DNA of 64,000 nucleotides from Diplonema papillatum. Taxonomy: Eukaryota; Euglenozoa; Diplonemea; Diplonemida; Diplonemidae. The stretch is taken from NCBI GenBank assembly GCA_030068145.1, contig JAPJBO010000015.1, forward strand, positions 1 to 64,000, in the 5' to 3' direction. A program made the translations under genes and the position numbers. Numbering within the stretch: position 1 is the first letter of the stretch; each line of letters begins with the position of its first letter. Below, piece after piece: positions 1-9,135 of the stretch. The notes under the pieces are model-generated. The model did not search any database, was not told where the DNA came from, and saw nothing but the letters and a program-made list of their open reading frames with translations.

Positions 1-393
1 GACAGTCTCTGGGACAGGCGCACGGCCCTCTTCCGGCAGGAGTCTACGGAGGACAGCCTCTGGGAAGGGCGCAAGGCCCTCTTGCCGGAGAAGCCACATG
101 GGACAGCTCTCTGGGAAGGGCGCACGGCCCTCGTCGGAGAAGTCACATGGACAGTCTCTGGGACAGGGCGCACGGCCCTCTTCCGGAGTCACGGAGACAG
201 CCTCTGGGAAGGGCGCAAGGCCCTCTTCCGGAGAAGCCACATGGACAGTCTCTGGGAAGGGCGCACGGCCCTCTTCCGGAGGAGTCACGGAGACAGCCTC
301 TGGGAAGGGCGCAAGGCCCTCTTCCGGAGAAGCCACATGGACAGTCTCTGGGAAGGGCGCACGGCCCTCTTCCGGAGAAGCCACATGGGCAGT
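1..393. repeat. 48-bp minisatellite array
   Basis: The stretch is built from a 48-bp unit in two alternating versions, one with ctctgggaagggcgcacgg and one with ctctgggaagggcgcaagg, giving a 96-bp higher-order period. Each unit carries the near-palindrome gggcgcacggccc. Because 48 is a multiple of three, several frames stay open and give short Arg/Gly-rich reading frames, which I treat as by-products. The array begins before the window and runs straight into the 22-bp array. Confidence 0.9.
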
Positions 394-2266
394 CCCCCTA
401 GTGTGTCGCTACATACCCCCTAGTGTGTCGCTACATACCCCCTAGTGTGTCGCCACATACCCCCTAGTGTGTCGCTACATACCCCCTAGTGTGTCGCCAC
501 ATACCCCCTGGTGTGTCGCCACATACCCTCTAGTGTGTCGCCACATACCCTCTAGTGTGTCGCCACATACCCCCTGGTGTGTCGCCACATACCCCCTAGT
601 GTGTCGCCACATACCCCCTAGTGTGTCGCCACATACCCCCTAGTGTGTCGCCACATACCCCCTAGTGTGTCGCTACATACCCCCTAGTGTGTCGCCACAT
701 ACCCCCTAGTGTGTCGCCACATACCCCCTAGTGTGTCGCCACATACCCCCTGGTGTGTCGCCACATACCCCCTAGTGTGTCGCCACATACCCCCTAGTGT
801 GTCGCCACATACCCCCTAGTGTGTCGCCACATACCCCCTGGTGTGTCGCCACATACCCCCTAGTGTGTCGCCACATACCCCCTAGTGTGTCGCCACATAC
901 CCCCTAGTGTGTCGCCACATACCCCCTAGTGTGTCGCCACATACCCCCTAGTGTGTCGCCACATACCCCCTAGTGTGTCGCCACATACCCCCTAGTGTGT
1001 CGCCACATACCCCCTAGTGTGTCGCCACATACCCCCTAGTGTGTCGCCACATACCCCCTAGTGTGTCGCCACATACCCCCTAGTGTGTCGCCACATACCC
1101 CCTAGTGTGTCGCCACATACCCCCTAGTGTGTCGCTACATACCCCCTAGTGTGTCGCCACATACCCCCTGGTGTGTCGCCACATACCCTCTAGTGTGTCG
1201 CCACATACCCTCTAGTGTGTCGCCACATACCCCCTAGTGTGTCGCCACATACCCCCTGGTGTGTCGCCACATACCCCCTAGTGTGTCGCCACATACCCCC
1301 TAGTGTGTCGCCACATACCCCCTAGTGTGTCGCCACATACCCCCTAGTGTGTCGCTACATACCCCCTAGTGTGTCGCCACATACCCCCTGGTGTGTCGCC
1401 ACATACCCCCTAGTGTGTCGCCACATACCCCCTAGTGTGTCGCCACATACCCCCTAGTGTGTCGCCACATACCCCCTAGTGTGTCGCCACATACCCCCTA
1501 GTGTGTCGCCACATACCCCCTAGTGTGTCGCCACATACCCCCTAGTGTGTCGCCACATACCCCCTAGTGTGTCGCCACATACCCCCTAGTGTGTCGCCAC
1601 ATACCCCCTAGTGTGTCGCCACATACCCCCTAGTGTGTCGCCACATACCCCCTAGTGTGTCGCCACATACCCCCTGGTGTGTCGCCACATACCCCCTAGT
1701 GTGTCGCTACATACCCCCTAGTGTGTCGCCACATACCCCCTAGTGTGTCGCCACATACCCCCTAGTGTGTCGCCACATACCCCCTAGTGTGTCGCCACAT
1801 ACCCCCTAGTGTGTCGCCACATACCCCCTAGTGTGTCGCCACATACCCCCTAGTGTGTCGCCACATACCCCCTAGTGTGTCGCCACATACCCCCTGGTGT
1901 GTCGCCACATACCCCCTAGTGTGTCGCCACATACCCCCTAGTGTGTCGCCACATACCCCCTAGTGTGTCGCCACATACCCCCTAGTGTGTCGCCACATAC
2001 CCCCTAGTGTGTCGCCACATACCCCCTAGTGTGTCGCCACATACCCCCTGGTGTGTCGCCACATACCCCCTAGTGTGTCGCCACATACCCCCTAGTGTGT
2101 CGCCACATACCCCCTAGTGTGTCGCTACATACCCCCTAGTGTGTCGCCACATACCCCCTAGTGTGTCGCCACATACCCCCTGGTGTGTCGCCACATACCC
2201 CCTAGTGTGTCGCCACATACCCCCTAGTGTGTCGCTACATACCCCCTAGTGTGTCGCCACATACCC
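394..2266. repeat. 22-bp minisatellite, array 1
   Basis: About 85 head-to-tail copies of a 22-bp unit with core ctagtgtgtcgccacatac. Variants are ctggt for ctagt, cgctaca for cgccaca and cataccctc for cataccccc. There are no unique spacers, so this is a plain minisatellite. It ends at ataccc exactly where the split-direct-repeat retrotransposon begins. Confidence 0.95.
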
Positions 2267-2366
2267 TCACAGTTTCACTGAGGGAGTTGATGCACCACGA
2301 AAAGTCGATTAGAGAACTTAACACAGCCTTCAGGGTGTGGTTGGTTCAAAGAGAAATTCAAGTTTT
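2267..2366 (+). repeat. Split direct repeat A1
   Basis: A 100-bp block starting tcacagtttcactgagg, repeated without visible change at 6703-6802. It forms the left end of the element and leads directly into the likely Gag start codon at 2370. Confidence 0.9.
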
Positions 2367-2369
2367 TCC

Positions 2370-3533
2370 ATGTCTTCGCCGCTGCCGAATGCCGACAGGT
2401 GGGACTACAGGTTCCCTTCTGTGCTCCGCGAGGCCTGGACTCGATCCTTTGCCTATGAGCCACCTTCCAAAAGGAAGTTCCGCGTGCGTGAAATGGAGTC
2501 TTTCTGCTCCACGTTATTCGGCACATGCGAAGAGGCCGTCACAGACAGGGCCCGCGCGGTACTCGCCGAGGCGATCGGCGCCACGATACTTGAGGTGGCG
2601 GGTTTGGATCTGCAGCGGGTCTTGGCGATCCTAATGCTCGTGTATGAGGAGGACGAAGCTCGCGTGTCACTAGCTGTTAAGAAGATTGTCGGAAAATTTG
2701 ATGTACCCCCGCCTTCACTGGCGAGTCTTATCCAGGCCCCGGTCGAGGGTAGCGGAGCGGGGCAGCCGGTTTCTTCTGCGTCTGTTCCCTCTGCAGCGGT
2801 CCCGTCTGCGTCGGTGGCGCCTCCGGTGACGGCATCCGCGGGCGCATCGATGCAGGACCAGCTGCAGCGGATGGTCATGCAGCAGCAGGAGCAGATGCAG
2901 GCGCAGCAGCGGGAAATGCGGGCGCAACAACAGCAACAAGCGCACATGATGCAGGTGCTGCAGCAGATGCAGACGCAGCTGATGGGCATTTCGCACCAGC
3001 CGTCGCCCGCGGTAGCGTCAGTGTCAGCGACCGCGCAGCCAGCGCCGCAGCCAATGGAGTCTGACGGGCGGCAGGAAGAGGAAGAAGACGTTGCCCCCAG
3101 GGTGTTCGCGAAGGACGCCAAGGACGTCCGAGAGTGGCGGGAGCCCCTGCTCCTGGACCCGTGGGGTTTGATCCGGGACGTCGAATCGGCTTACGTGTGT
3201 GGGAGGGCTCACCTTCCGGGTGGCGAGCAGCTCGACAGCACGTTCGGCATGCTCCGATGCTGGATGTTGGCCATGTCGGCCACCGAGGGATGGACGCGCA
3301 GCCCCGACCAGCTGAGGCTGGGAAATGAGCTTCTGAAACAACTCCGGCTTCAGAAGCTGTACGTGGAGGAGGGGATGAGCCGTCGGGACCTCCTCCGACA
3401 AATCGGGTCTCAGGCTGAGGACCCGTTGGACAAGGCCGCCGCGGTTCTGCGCGGCAAGAAGGAGAGGGGTCCGACGAAGAAGCCGGCCTTCAGGCCGAGG
3501 CAGCCGGGAAACGGAAAGGCCGGCGGGAAATGA
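2370..3533 (+). CDS. Gag-like protein of the tyrosine-recombinase retrotransposon
   Basis: I place the start at the ATG at 2370, just after repeat A1; an in-frame ATG at 2337 lies inside the repeat and would add 11 residues. The protein (387 aa from 2370) has a helical N-terminal half, a Ser/Ala/Val/Pro-rich linker, then a Gln/Met-rich heptad stretch that should form a coiled coil, an acidic patch, another helical domain and a basic Lys/Arg/Gly tail. It has no zinc knuckle and no protease signature. Position as the first frame of the element and the coiled-coil plus basic tail suggest a structural nucleic-acid-binding Gag. I infer this role from context, since no Gag family signature is visible. 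Confidence 0.75.
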   Translation: MSSPLPNADRWDYRFPSVLREAWTRSFAYEPPSKRKFRVREMESFCSTLFGTCEEAVTDRARAVLAEAIGATILEVAGLDLQRVLAILMLVYEEDEARVSLAVKKIVGKFDVPPPSLASLIQAPVEGSGAGQPVSSASVPSAAVPSASVAPPVTASAGASMQDQLQRMVMQQQEQMQAQQREMRAQQQQQAHMMQVLQQMQTQLMGISHQPSPAVASVSATAQPAPQPMESDGRQEEEEDVAPRVFAKDAKDVREWREPLLLDPWGLIRDVESAYVCGRAHLPGGEQLDSTFGMLRCWMLAMSATEGWTRSPDQLRLGNELLKQLRLQKLYVEEGMSRRDLLRQIGSQAEDPLDKAAAVLRGKKERGPTKKPAFRPRQPGNGKAGGK

Positions 3534-3572
3534 CTGGCACCCACCCGGCCCAGGCTTCAACAGCCAGTTCCA

Positions 3573-4865
3573 ATGCAACAACAGCTCGCGCGGATGAAGT
3601 TCCTCCCTCGTTCCACCGTCGCGTCGACCCACTCACCTCCCGTGCGAATGAAGTTCCTCCCTCCGTCGAATGTCTTTCCGACGCACTCCCCACCCGTTCA
3701 AAAGTTCGTCTCCCCGCCGATTCCCATGCCTACACACCAAGTATATCTTCATCCCCCGTTGGCACGCACAACCGAGGCGTCGATGCTGCCACCAACACCG
3801 ACCCGGCCAATGATGTGGGTTCGAGCTTGCAGCTCCTCACGGCCGTCAACGACCTCATCGTCACTGCGACCAACCTGTGCGCCGCCGTTGCCGGGAACCG
3901 AAGGGATGCCGACATCGGAGATAGGCATGGCAGTCTACCGCCTCATTTCGTCTGGAGGCACGAGCCGTACCGGTCGGACACAGGAGGGTGCGAGTACCGT
4001 GGAGATGGCTCGTACGAAGATGTCGGCGGTCGTGGCGGACATGTGGGCCCGGTCGACCACGCAGGAGCGTCGAAGCCTGTGGCGGCGGCTGCAGGCATGG
4101 ACGACAGAACGTGGACTTGGGATGAACGCGGACTCGGCATGCCTGTTCGTGGCGGCAACGGGTGTCCGGCCCCAGGGACAGCTTGCCTACACCAAGGCCC
4201 TGTCGGCCTCGTTTGGGGCAATGGGGTTCGAGAACCACCCCCTGCGGGTCTTGGCCAAGGCCTTGCGCGGGGGTGGGGCGGCTATCCCGGAGAACCAGGC
4301 GACGCCAATCGAGAGGCGGAAGCTTGTGTCTTGGGCCAGGCAGCAGCAGTCGTCCGTTCGTCTGGCGGTTCTGGTCGCGTGGAAGACGGCTTCGCGTTGG
4401 GCGGAGGCGGCGAATCTTTCGTCAGTGCAGTTCCTCCTGGTGACGCAGAAGGAGGTCATCGTGGACTGGTTCCAGACGCCGAAGGGGCGGACGCAGGATC
4501 CGTTCAAGGCGTCGCGGTTTGCGGTCATCCAGGGACCGTTGACGGCGGAAATCGCCGTTCTGTACGCGAAGTGTGCACCCTTCGCTCCGCTGTCGGCGTT
4601 GACAACGTCGGCACTGGACGCTCTGTGGGGCCAGTCGACGCAGATGCAGGGGTACACCGCGCACTCCATCAAACGCGGAGCGGTGAAGCACCTCTTGCCG
4701 TTGCTGACCAGCGGCAAGCTGTCGCCGCACCTCATCGACCGGCTGACGAAGCACGAGGAGGAGGGCGGACCCGGAACGCTGTCGAGGACCACACTCCGGT
4801 ACGCCGGGGGCGACGTGGACCTTGCCAGGGCACTCGAGACCGGCAAGGTGACGAAGCACTTGTGA
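3573..4865 (+). CDS. Tyrosine recombinase of the retrotransposon
   Basis: This 430-aa frame shows the catalytic set of the tyrosine recombinase (phage integrase) family: Arg275 in TASRWAEA, a candidate beta-hairpin Lys304 in QTPKGR, His364 and Arg368 in the HxxR motif AHSIKRGA, a candidate His394, and the nucleophile Tyr410 in TLRYAGGD. The first 130 or so residues are Pro/Ser/Thr-rich and may be untranslated or a linker, so the true start could be further in. It would integrate the circular cDNA without target duplication, which fits the seamless insertion site. It lies 39 bp after the Gag stop and overlaps a long open frame in another phase. Placement before RT is the notable point. Confidence 0.88.
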   Translation: MQQQLARMKFLPRSTVASTHSPPVRMKFLPPSNVFPTHSPPVQKFVSPPIPMPTHQVYLHPPLARTTEASMLPPTPTRPMMWVRACSSSRPSTTSSSLRPTCAPPLPGTEGMPTSEIGMAVYRLISSGGTSRTGRTQEGASTVEMARTKMSAVVADMWARSTTQERRSLWRRLQAWTTERGLGMNADSACLFVAATGVRPQGQLAYTKALSASFGAMGFENHPLRVLAKALRGGGAAIPENQATPIERRKLVSWARQQQSSVRLAVLVAWKTASRWAEAANLSSVQFLLVTQKEVIVDWFQTPKGRTQDPFKASRFAVIQGPLTAEIAVLYAKCAPFAPLSALTTSALDALWGQSTQMQGYTAHSIKRGAVKHLLPLLTSGKLSPHLIDRLTKHEEEGGPGTLSRTTLRYAGGDVDLARALETGKVTKHL

Positions 4866-4981
4866 CGGGATACCTCCGCAGTGGTCAGTTCCACTCCGTC
4901 ACCCGACGAGGCGGTTCGACGCGGCTGCCGCGAAGCAAGGAGGAGCGCGCTTCGCCATTGCATGTCGCGCCGATCAAGCCG

Positions 4982-6520
4982 ATGTCTGTCGCGAAGCTTC
5001 GTGCGCGGATGAACGAGGCAACCCTCCGACGTTTTGACGATACGTGGCGTTCAACGTTCTTTCCCCGTGTCGAGACGGAGACGGCAATCGGGTCCCCCTC
5101 GACCCTTCGTCCCGACCATGCATCTTTGCTCGCGGAAAACGGGATTGCCCGCAGTTCAACCGGTCCCGGTCCGTTCGCTTCAGTCCCTTTCACAGTGCTG
5201 GAGGAGAAGGAAGGGGCGCTGCGTCAGCGCTTCATCTTGTGGACGGTGGACGGTAACCGAGCCGCTCAAGAGGCGGGTTACGAAGCATCTGTGCCCCTCG
5301 GACACGTTTCCGGCTACCTCGGGGCGAGCCGCGAGGAGTGTGGCTCAACCCGGGATTTCAAGACGGGTTTTTACGCCATTGAGATCCCGCCGGAGTCGCG
5401 TCATCTCTTCAGGTTCGCTGACTCCGATGGTGGTTGGTGGGAACTTCTGCGGCTTCCCATGGGACACTCGTGTGCACCGGAGTTAATGCACACCTTGGCA
5501 GCGGTGGCCGGCGGACATGAGGACTTCGTGCGTCCGGAGTTTGCGGAACGGGATGTCATCGTCGACATTTGGATCGACAACATCCGGTATGCGGGCAAGA
5601 AGCCGGCTGTGCGGCTCGCGACTCGGAGGCTGGACCTGACCGCGGAGGAGTGCGGCCTGACGTGGAAGCCGTCCGATTCGCAGACTGCCGCCACACGGTA
5701 TGAGTTCATCGGGGTCGATTGGGACCACGTTGCTCATCGTGTGGCTGTCTCACGGAAGTTGCGAAGAAAGCTGATGGAGGCGCGCTACACGCTGAAGTCG
5801 TCGCCCACCGTGCTGGCGTGCGAGCTCGAGACTCTCGGCGGCCGTTTATTGCATGCCTCTGCGGTCGCCGGCATTTTTCCGGGCTCGTTTTGGTTTGCGT
5901 TGAAGTTCTTTCGACGCATAACCAACTCGTTGAACCGAGGGGCTCGGCTGCCCTCTGATAGAGTTGAAGTTTCTCCGTGTGTTCGTTTGTCGCTCCAAGA
6001 GTGGATTGACTCGGTGCTGAAGCCGAGGGCCGTTCCCACTCTCGAACAGTCCCCACGTATCACGGCCTTCGTGGACGCGAGTAAGAAAGGCTGGGGGGGT
6101 GTCCTTGTTGACTCGCGCACAATGGAAGTGACCGTGTTGGGTGGGTCTTGGAACTCTGCGGAGAGCTCGTTGCACATAAACGAGTTAGAGGCTATTGCCT
6201 TCAAGTTAGTTGTCTTGGCTCTGCCGCCCTCGATTAGAGGTGGGAGAGTGGACATTGTGGTTGATAATACCACTGTGAAAGGAGTGGCCCGTAAGGGGTC
6301 CTGTTTGAAAAGTGCCGTCTTGAACGAGGCGGTAGTTAAAGGACTGGAACGCGTGCGTTCCTTGAATTGCGCTGTTTCTGTACGATGGGTCAGGAGTGAG
6401 GGCAACCCTGCGGACTTGCCGTCACGCGTACCGCTGACCATGATTGGCGCTGATGCGCTCGATTCAATTGTACTTGCGGTGAGGCAGTTTCTCACTGGCG
6501 TTGTGGTGGATGGAAGGTGA
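4982..6520 (+). CDS. Reverse transcriptase-RNase H of the retrotransposon
   Basis: The frame is open from 3530 but its first third is the shadow of the recombinase gene; the first good Met after the recombinase stop is at 4982, giving about 512 aa. RT motifs include LLRLPMGHSCAPE and the active-site region DIWIDNIRYAG at 5564-5593. The usual YxDD box therefore reads W-I-D-N, with Asn for the second Asp. RNase H follows with all expected acidic residues: FVDASKKGWGG, HINELEAIAF, VDNTTVKG and GNPADLPSR. No methyltransferase domain follows. The stop codon sits in the first bases of repeat B1, as it also does in the neighbouring deleted element. Start choice is uncertain; expression from a longer frame or by frameshifting is possible. 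Confidence 0.85.
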   Translation: MSVAKLRARMNEATLRRFDDTWRSTFFPRVETETAIGSPSTLRPDHASLLAENGIARSSTGPGPFASVPFTVLEEKEGALRQRFILWTVDGNRAAQEAGYEASVPLGHVSGYLGASREECGSTRDFKTGFYAIEIPPESRHLFRFADSDGGWWELLRLPMGHSCAPELMHTLAAVAGGHEDFVRPEFAERDVIVDIWIDNIRYAGKKPAVRLATRRLDLTAEECGLTWKPSDSQTAATRYEFIGVDWDHVAHRVAVSRKLRRKLMEARYTLKSSPTVLACELETLGGRLLHASAVAGIFPGSFWFALKFFRRITNSLNRGARLPSDRVEVSPCVRLSLQEWIDSVLKPRAVPTLEQSPRITAFVDASKKGWGGVLVDSRTMEVTVLGGSWNSAESSLHINELEAIAFKLVVLALPPSIRGGRVDIVVDNTTVKGVARKGSCLKSAVLNEAVVKGLERVRSLNCAVSVRWVRSEGNPADLPSRVPLTMIGADALDSIVLAVRQFLTGVVVDGR

Positions 6521-7009
6521 CCTCGCCCAAGCTCGTTTCCCCGGGTTAAGGCAGTCACTCAACATTCCCTTGCGCTAGTGCTATCAGTTACAAAGACGTG
6601 TTCTTACTTCTCCCTTTCTCCTAGGCAGTTCTCGTCAGACAATACGAAGAGCAGAAGCTCTTCTAGGCAGTTCTCGTCAGACAATACGAAGAGCAGAAAC
6701 TCTCACAGTTTCACTGAGGGAGTTGATGCACCACGAAAAGTCGATTAGAGAACTTAACACAGCCTTCAGGGTGTGGTTGGTTCAAAGAGAAATTCAAGTT
6801 TTCCCACCCTCCCTAACCCCCCGGTGACCTCGCCCAAGCTCGTTTCCCCGGGTTAAGGCAGTCACTCAACATTCCCTTGCGCTAGTGCTATCAGTTACAA
6901 AGACGTGTTCTTACTTCTCCCTTTCTCCTAGGCAGTTCTCGTCAGACAATACGAAGAGCAGAAGCTCTTCTAGGCAGTTCTCGTCAGACAATACGAAGAG
7001 CAGAAACTC
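6516..7009 (+). repeat. B1-A2-B2 split direct repeat block
   Basis: B1 (6516-6702) and B2 (6823-7009) are 187-bp copies starting ggtgacctcgcccaag; A2 (6703-6802) repeats A1. A C-rich spacer of 20 bp separates A2 from B2. Each B copy ends in a tandem duplication of about 40 bp containing tcgtcagacaatacgaagag. The B1-A2 junction represents the joined ends of the presumed circular intermediate. Confidence 0.92.
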
Positions 7010-7534
7010 CCTAGTGTGTCGCCACATACCCCCTAGTGTGTCGCCATATACCCCCTAGTGTGTCGCCATATACCCCCTAGTGTGTCGCCATATACCCCCT
7101 AGTGTGTCGCCACATACCCCCTAGTGTGTCGCCATATACCCCCTAGTGTGTCGCCACATACCCCCTAGTGTGTCGCCATATACCCCCTAGTGTGTCGCCA
7201 CATACCCCCTGGTGTGTCGCCACATACCCCCTAGTGTGTCGCCACATACCCCCTGGTGTGTCGCCACATACCCCCTAGTGTGTCGCCACATACCCCCTAG
7301 TGTGTCGCCACATACCCCCTAGTGTGTCGCTACATACCCCCTAGTGTGTCGCCACATACCCCCTAGTGTGTCGCCACATACCCCCTGGTGTGTCGCCACA
7401 TACCCCCTAGTGTGTCGCCACATACCCCCTAGTGTGTCGCCACATACCCCCTAGTGTGTCGCCATATACCCCCTAGTGTGTCGCCACATACCCCCTAGTG
7501 TGTCGCCACATACCCCCTGGTGTGTCGCCACATA
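7010..7534. repeat. 22-bp minisatellite, array 2
   Basis: About 24 units of the same 22-bp satellite between the two retrotransposons. A catata variant, absent from array 1, is common at its left side. It continues array 1 in phase if the first element is removed. Confidence 0.93.
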
Positions 7535-9124
7535 TTACGATTCATCGTGGGAATGTTTCAGCGTAACGACCAAACAGCAGGTCATTGGGGTTTTAGCAAC
7601 ACAAAGTCTAAAATTACGCCGGATCGCGCAAGGAGGTTCTCGAAGCGACTCGGATTGTCGACGATTTGGCGGCACAGGCGAAGGTGACGTGGAAGCAAGC
7701 GGACACCCGGACAGCGAGCTCGAGATACGAGTTCATCGGGGTGGACTGGGACCACTCGAAGAACAAGGTGGGCATATCGGCGAAGCTGGCCAAGAAGCTC
7801 GCACGGGACGTGGAAGAAGTGCGCACGGGCGCGATGTCTGCTTCGGGATTGGAGACGCTCGGAGGGCGGTTGCTGCATGCGTCAGCGATCGTCGGCGTTT
7901 TTGTGGGCGAGTATTACTTCGCTCTGAAGTTCCTTCGGCGCTTGACGAACGCCCTCAATCGGGGGGAGAAGGCGGTCGATCAGACGATTCGTCTTTCCGG
8001 CGGTGTGCAGCGGTTGCTTGAAATGTGGATTCGAGCCGTTCTCGGGAGCCGTAGCATGCCGGTGGAGGCTAGAGTGCCAGCGTTGACCGTTTTCGTTGAC
8101 GCGAGTCTAGATGGATGGGGCGGCGTCGTCGTAAACGTCGCTACGAACGCGATCGAAGTGTTGGGTTCGAGATGGTCGCGGAAGGAAAAGAGGCTCCATA
8201 TCAACGAGTTGGAGGCCCTGGCGTTCGAGCGTTGCGTGGCGTCGGTGACGTCGGCGCACGAGGGCGGTGCAGTGACGGTGGTCGTGGACAACACGACGGT
8301 ACAAGGTGTTGCCCGTAAGGGTTCATGTCTGCGGTCGCAAGTCTTAAATGACGCAGTCGTGAAGGGGCTCGCGCATCTGCGCGGGCTGAACATCTCAGTC
8401 TCTGTTCGCTGGGTAAAGAGTGCGGGGAATCCCGCCGACCTGCCGTCGCGGGTCCCGGTGTCGGCTTTGACCGATGCGAATTTGGCCGACATGGCACTTG
8501 CGGTAAGGAGTTTTCTTACTGGCGATATGGGTCTGGTGGTGTGACTTCCTGGGCTAGCCTGTTCACTCACAAAATCAGTGGCTACCTCAGGGGGTTACCC
8601 CATCGTACGTGAAACCCTGTTTCTTCTTCCCCTTTCTTTGTTGCAATGAGTGGATTTCAGAAGCATTCTGAGAAATGCAACGATCAAGTGAAGCACGCGA
8701 AGCGCAGTAGCGCAGTTCATGATGAACTCAGCAAGTGAAGCTCTTACGATTCATCGTGGGAATGTTTCAGCGTAACGACCAAACAGCAGGTCATTGGGGT
8801 TTTAGCAACACAAAGTCTAAAATTCCCACCCACCCACATCCTGGTATTCGCTGCTTGCTATCCTATCAGTCCGCGGTATCCGCGAGGTCCAGGGGAGCTG
8901 GGTTCCCACCCTCCGTCCCCCGTGACTTCCTGGGCTAGCCTGTTCACTCACAAAATCAGTGGCTACCTCAGGGGGTTACCCCATCGTACGTGAAACCCTG
9001 TTTCTTCTTCCCCTTTCTTTGTTGCAATGAGTGGATTTCAGAAGCATTCTGAGAAATGCAACGATCAAGTGAAGCGCACGCGAAGCGCAGTAGCGCAGTT
9101 CATGATGAACTCAGCAAGTGAAGC
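7535..9124 (+). mobile_element. Internally deleted tyrosine-recombinase retrotransposon
   Basis: The layout is A1' (7535-7615), a truncated RT-RNase H frame, B1' (8541-8741), A2' (8744-8824), spacer, B2' (8922-9124). The two A' copies match and the B' copies differ by a 2-bp indel. These repeats differ in sequence from those of the first element, so this is another subfamily. Gag, recombinase and most of RT are missing, so it must have been moved in trans if it moved after the deletion. It sits in the same satellite: the left flank ends cacata and the right flank resumes ccccctag after about 11 extra bases (gccaaggcatt). Confidence 0.88.
7615..8544 (+). pseudogene. Truncated RT C-terminus plus intact RNase H
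   Basis: The frame enters at the Tyr codon that corresponds to the end of the RT active-site motif in the first element (IRYAG there, YAGSR here) and stays open to the stop at 8544. It covers the RT connection region (SSRYEFIGVDWDH) and a complete RNase H with FVDASLDGWGG, HINELEALAF, VDNTTVQG and GNPADLPSR. There is no ATG at the front, so initiation is unclear; a non-ATG codon would be needed for the 292-aa part from 7666. The upstream genes have been removed by one deletion fused to A1'. RNase H residues are all kept, which suggests either a young deletion or retained use. Confidence 0.8.
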
Positions 9125-9135
9125 GCCAAGGCATT

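Larger units (their letters stand above)
2267..7009 (+). mobile_element. Complete tyrosine-recombinase retrotransposon (VIPER/Ngaro-like)
   Basis: The element has the layout A1 (2267-2366), three reading frames, B1 (6516-6702), A2 (6703-6802), B2 (6823-7009). Both A copies (100 bp) and both B copies (187 bp) look identical, which is the split-direct-repeat hallmark of Ngaro/PAT/VIPER elements that integrate as circles through a tyrosine recombinase. It encodes a Gag-like protein, a tyrosine recombinase and RT-RNase H, in that order, and I see no methyltransferase domain. Canonical DIRS and Ngaro elements usually place the recombinase after RT-RNase H; the order here is the one I recall for VIPER. 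The flanks ataccc and cctag rejoin to a perfect 22-bp satellite unit with no target duplication. Identical repeats imply a recent insertion. Confidence 0.9.

Noticed and set aside
82..445. Reading frames over the 48-bp array
   Set aside because: Open in several frames only because the unit length is a multiple of three.
3530..4981. N-terminal 484 codons of the long frame that continues into RT
   Set aside because: Out-of-phase shadow of the recombinase gene with Gly/Arg/Val-rich composition and no RT motif.
2267..9124. Trypanosomatid origin suggested by VIPER-like order
   Set aside because: The window has well-supported spliceosomal introns and no polycistronic gene layout.
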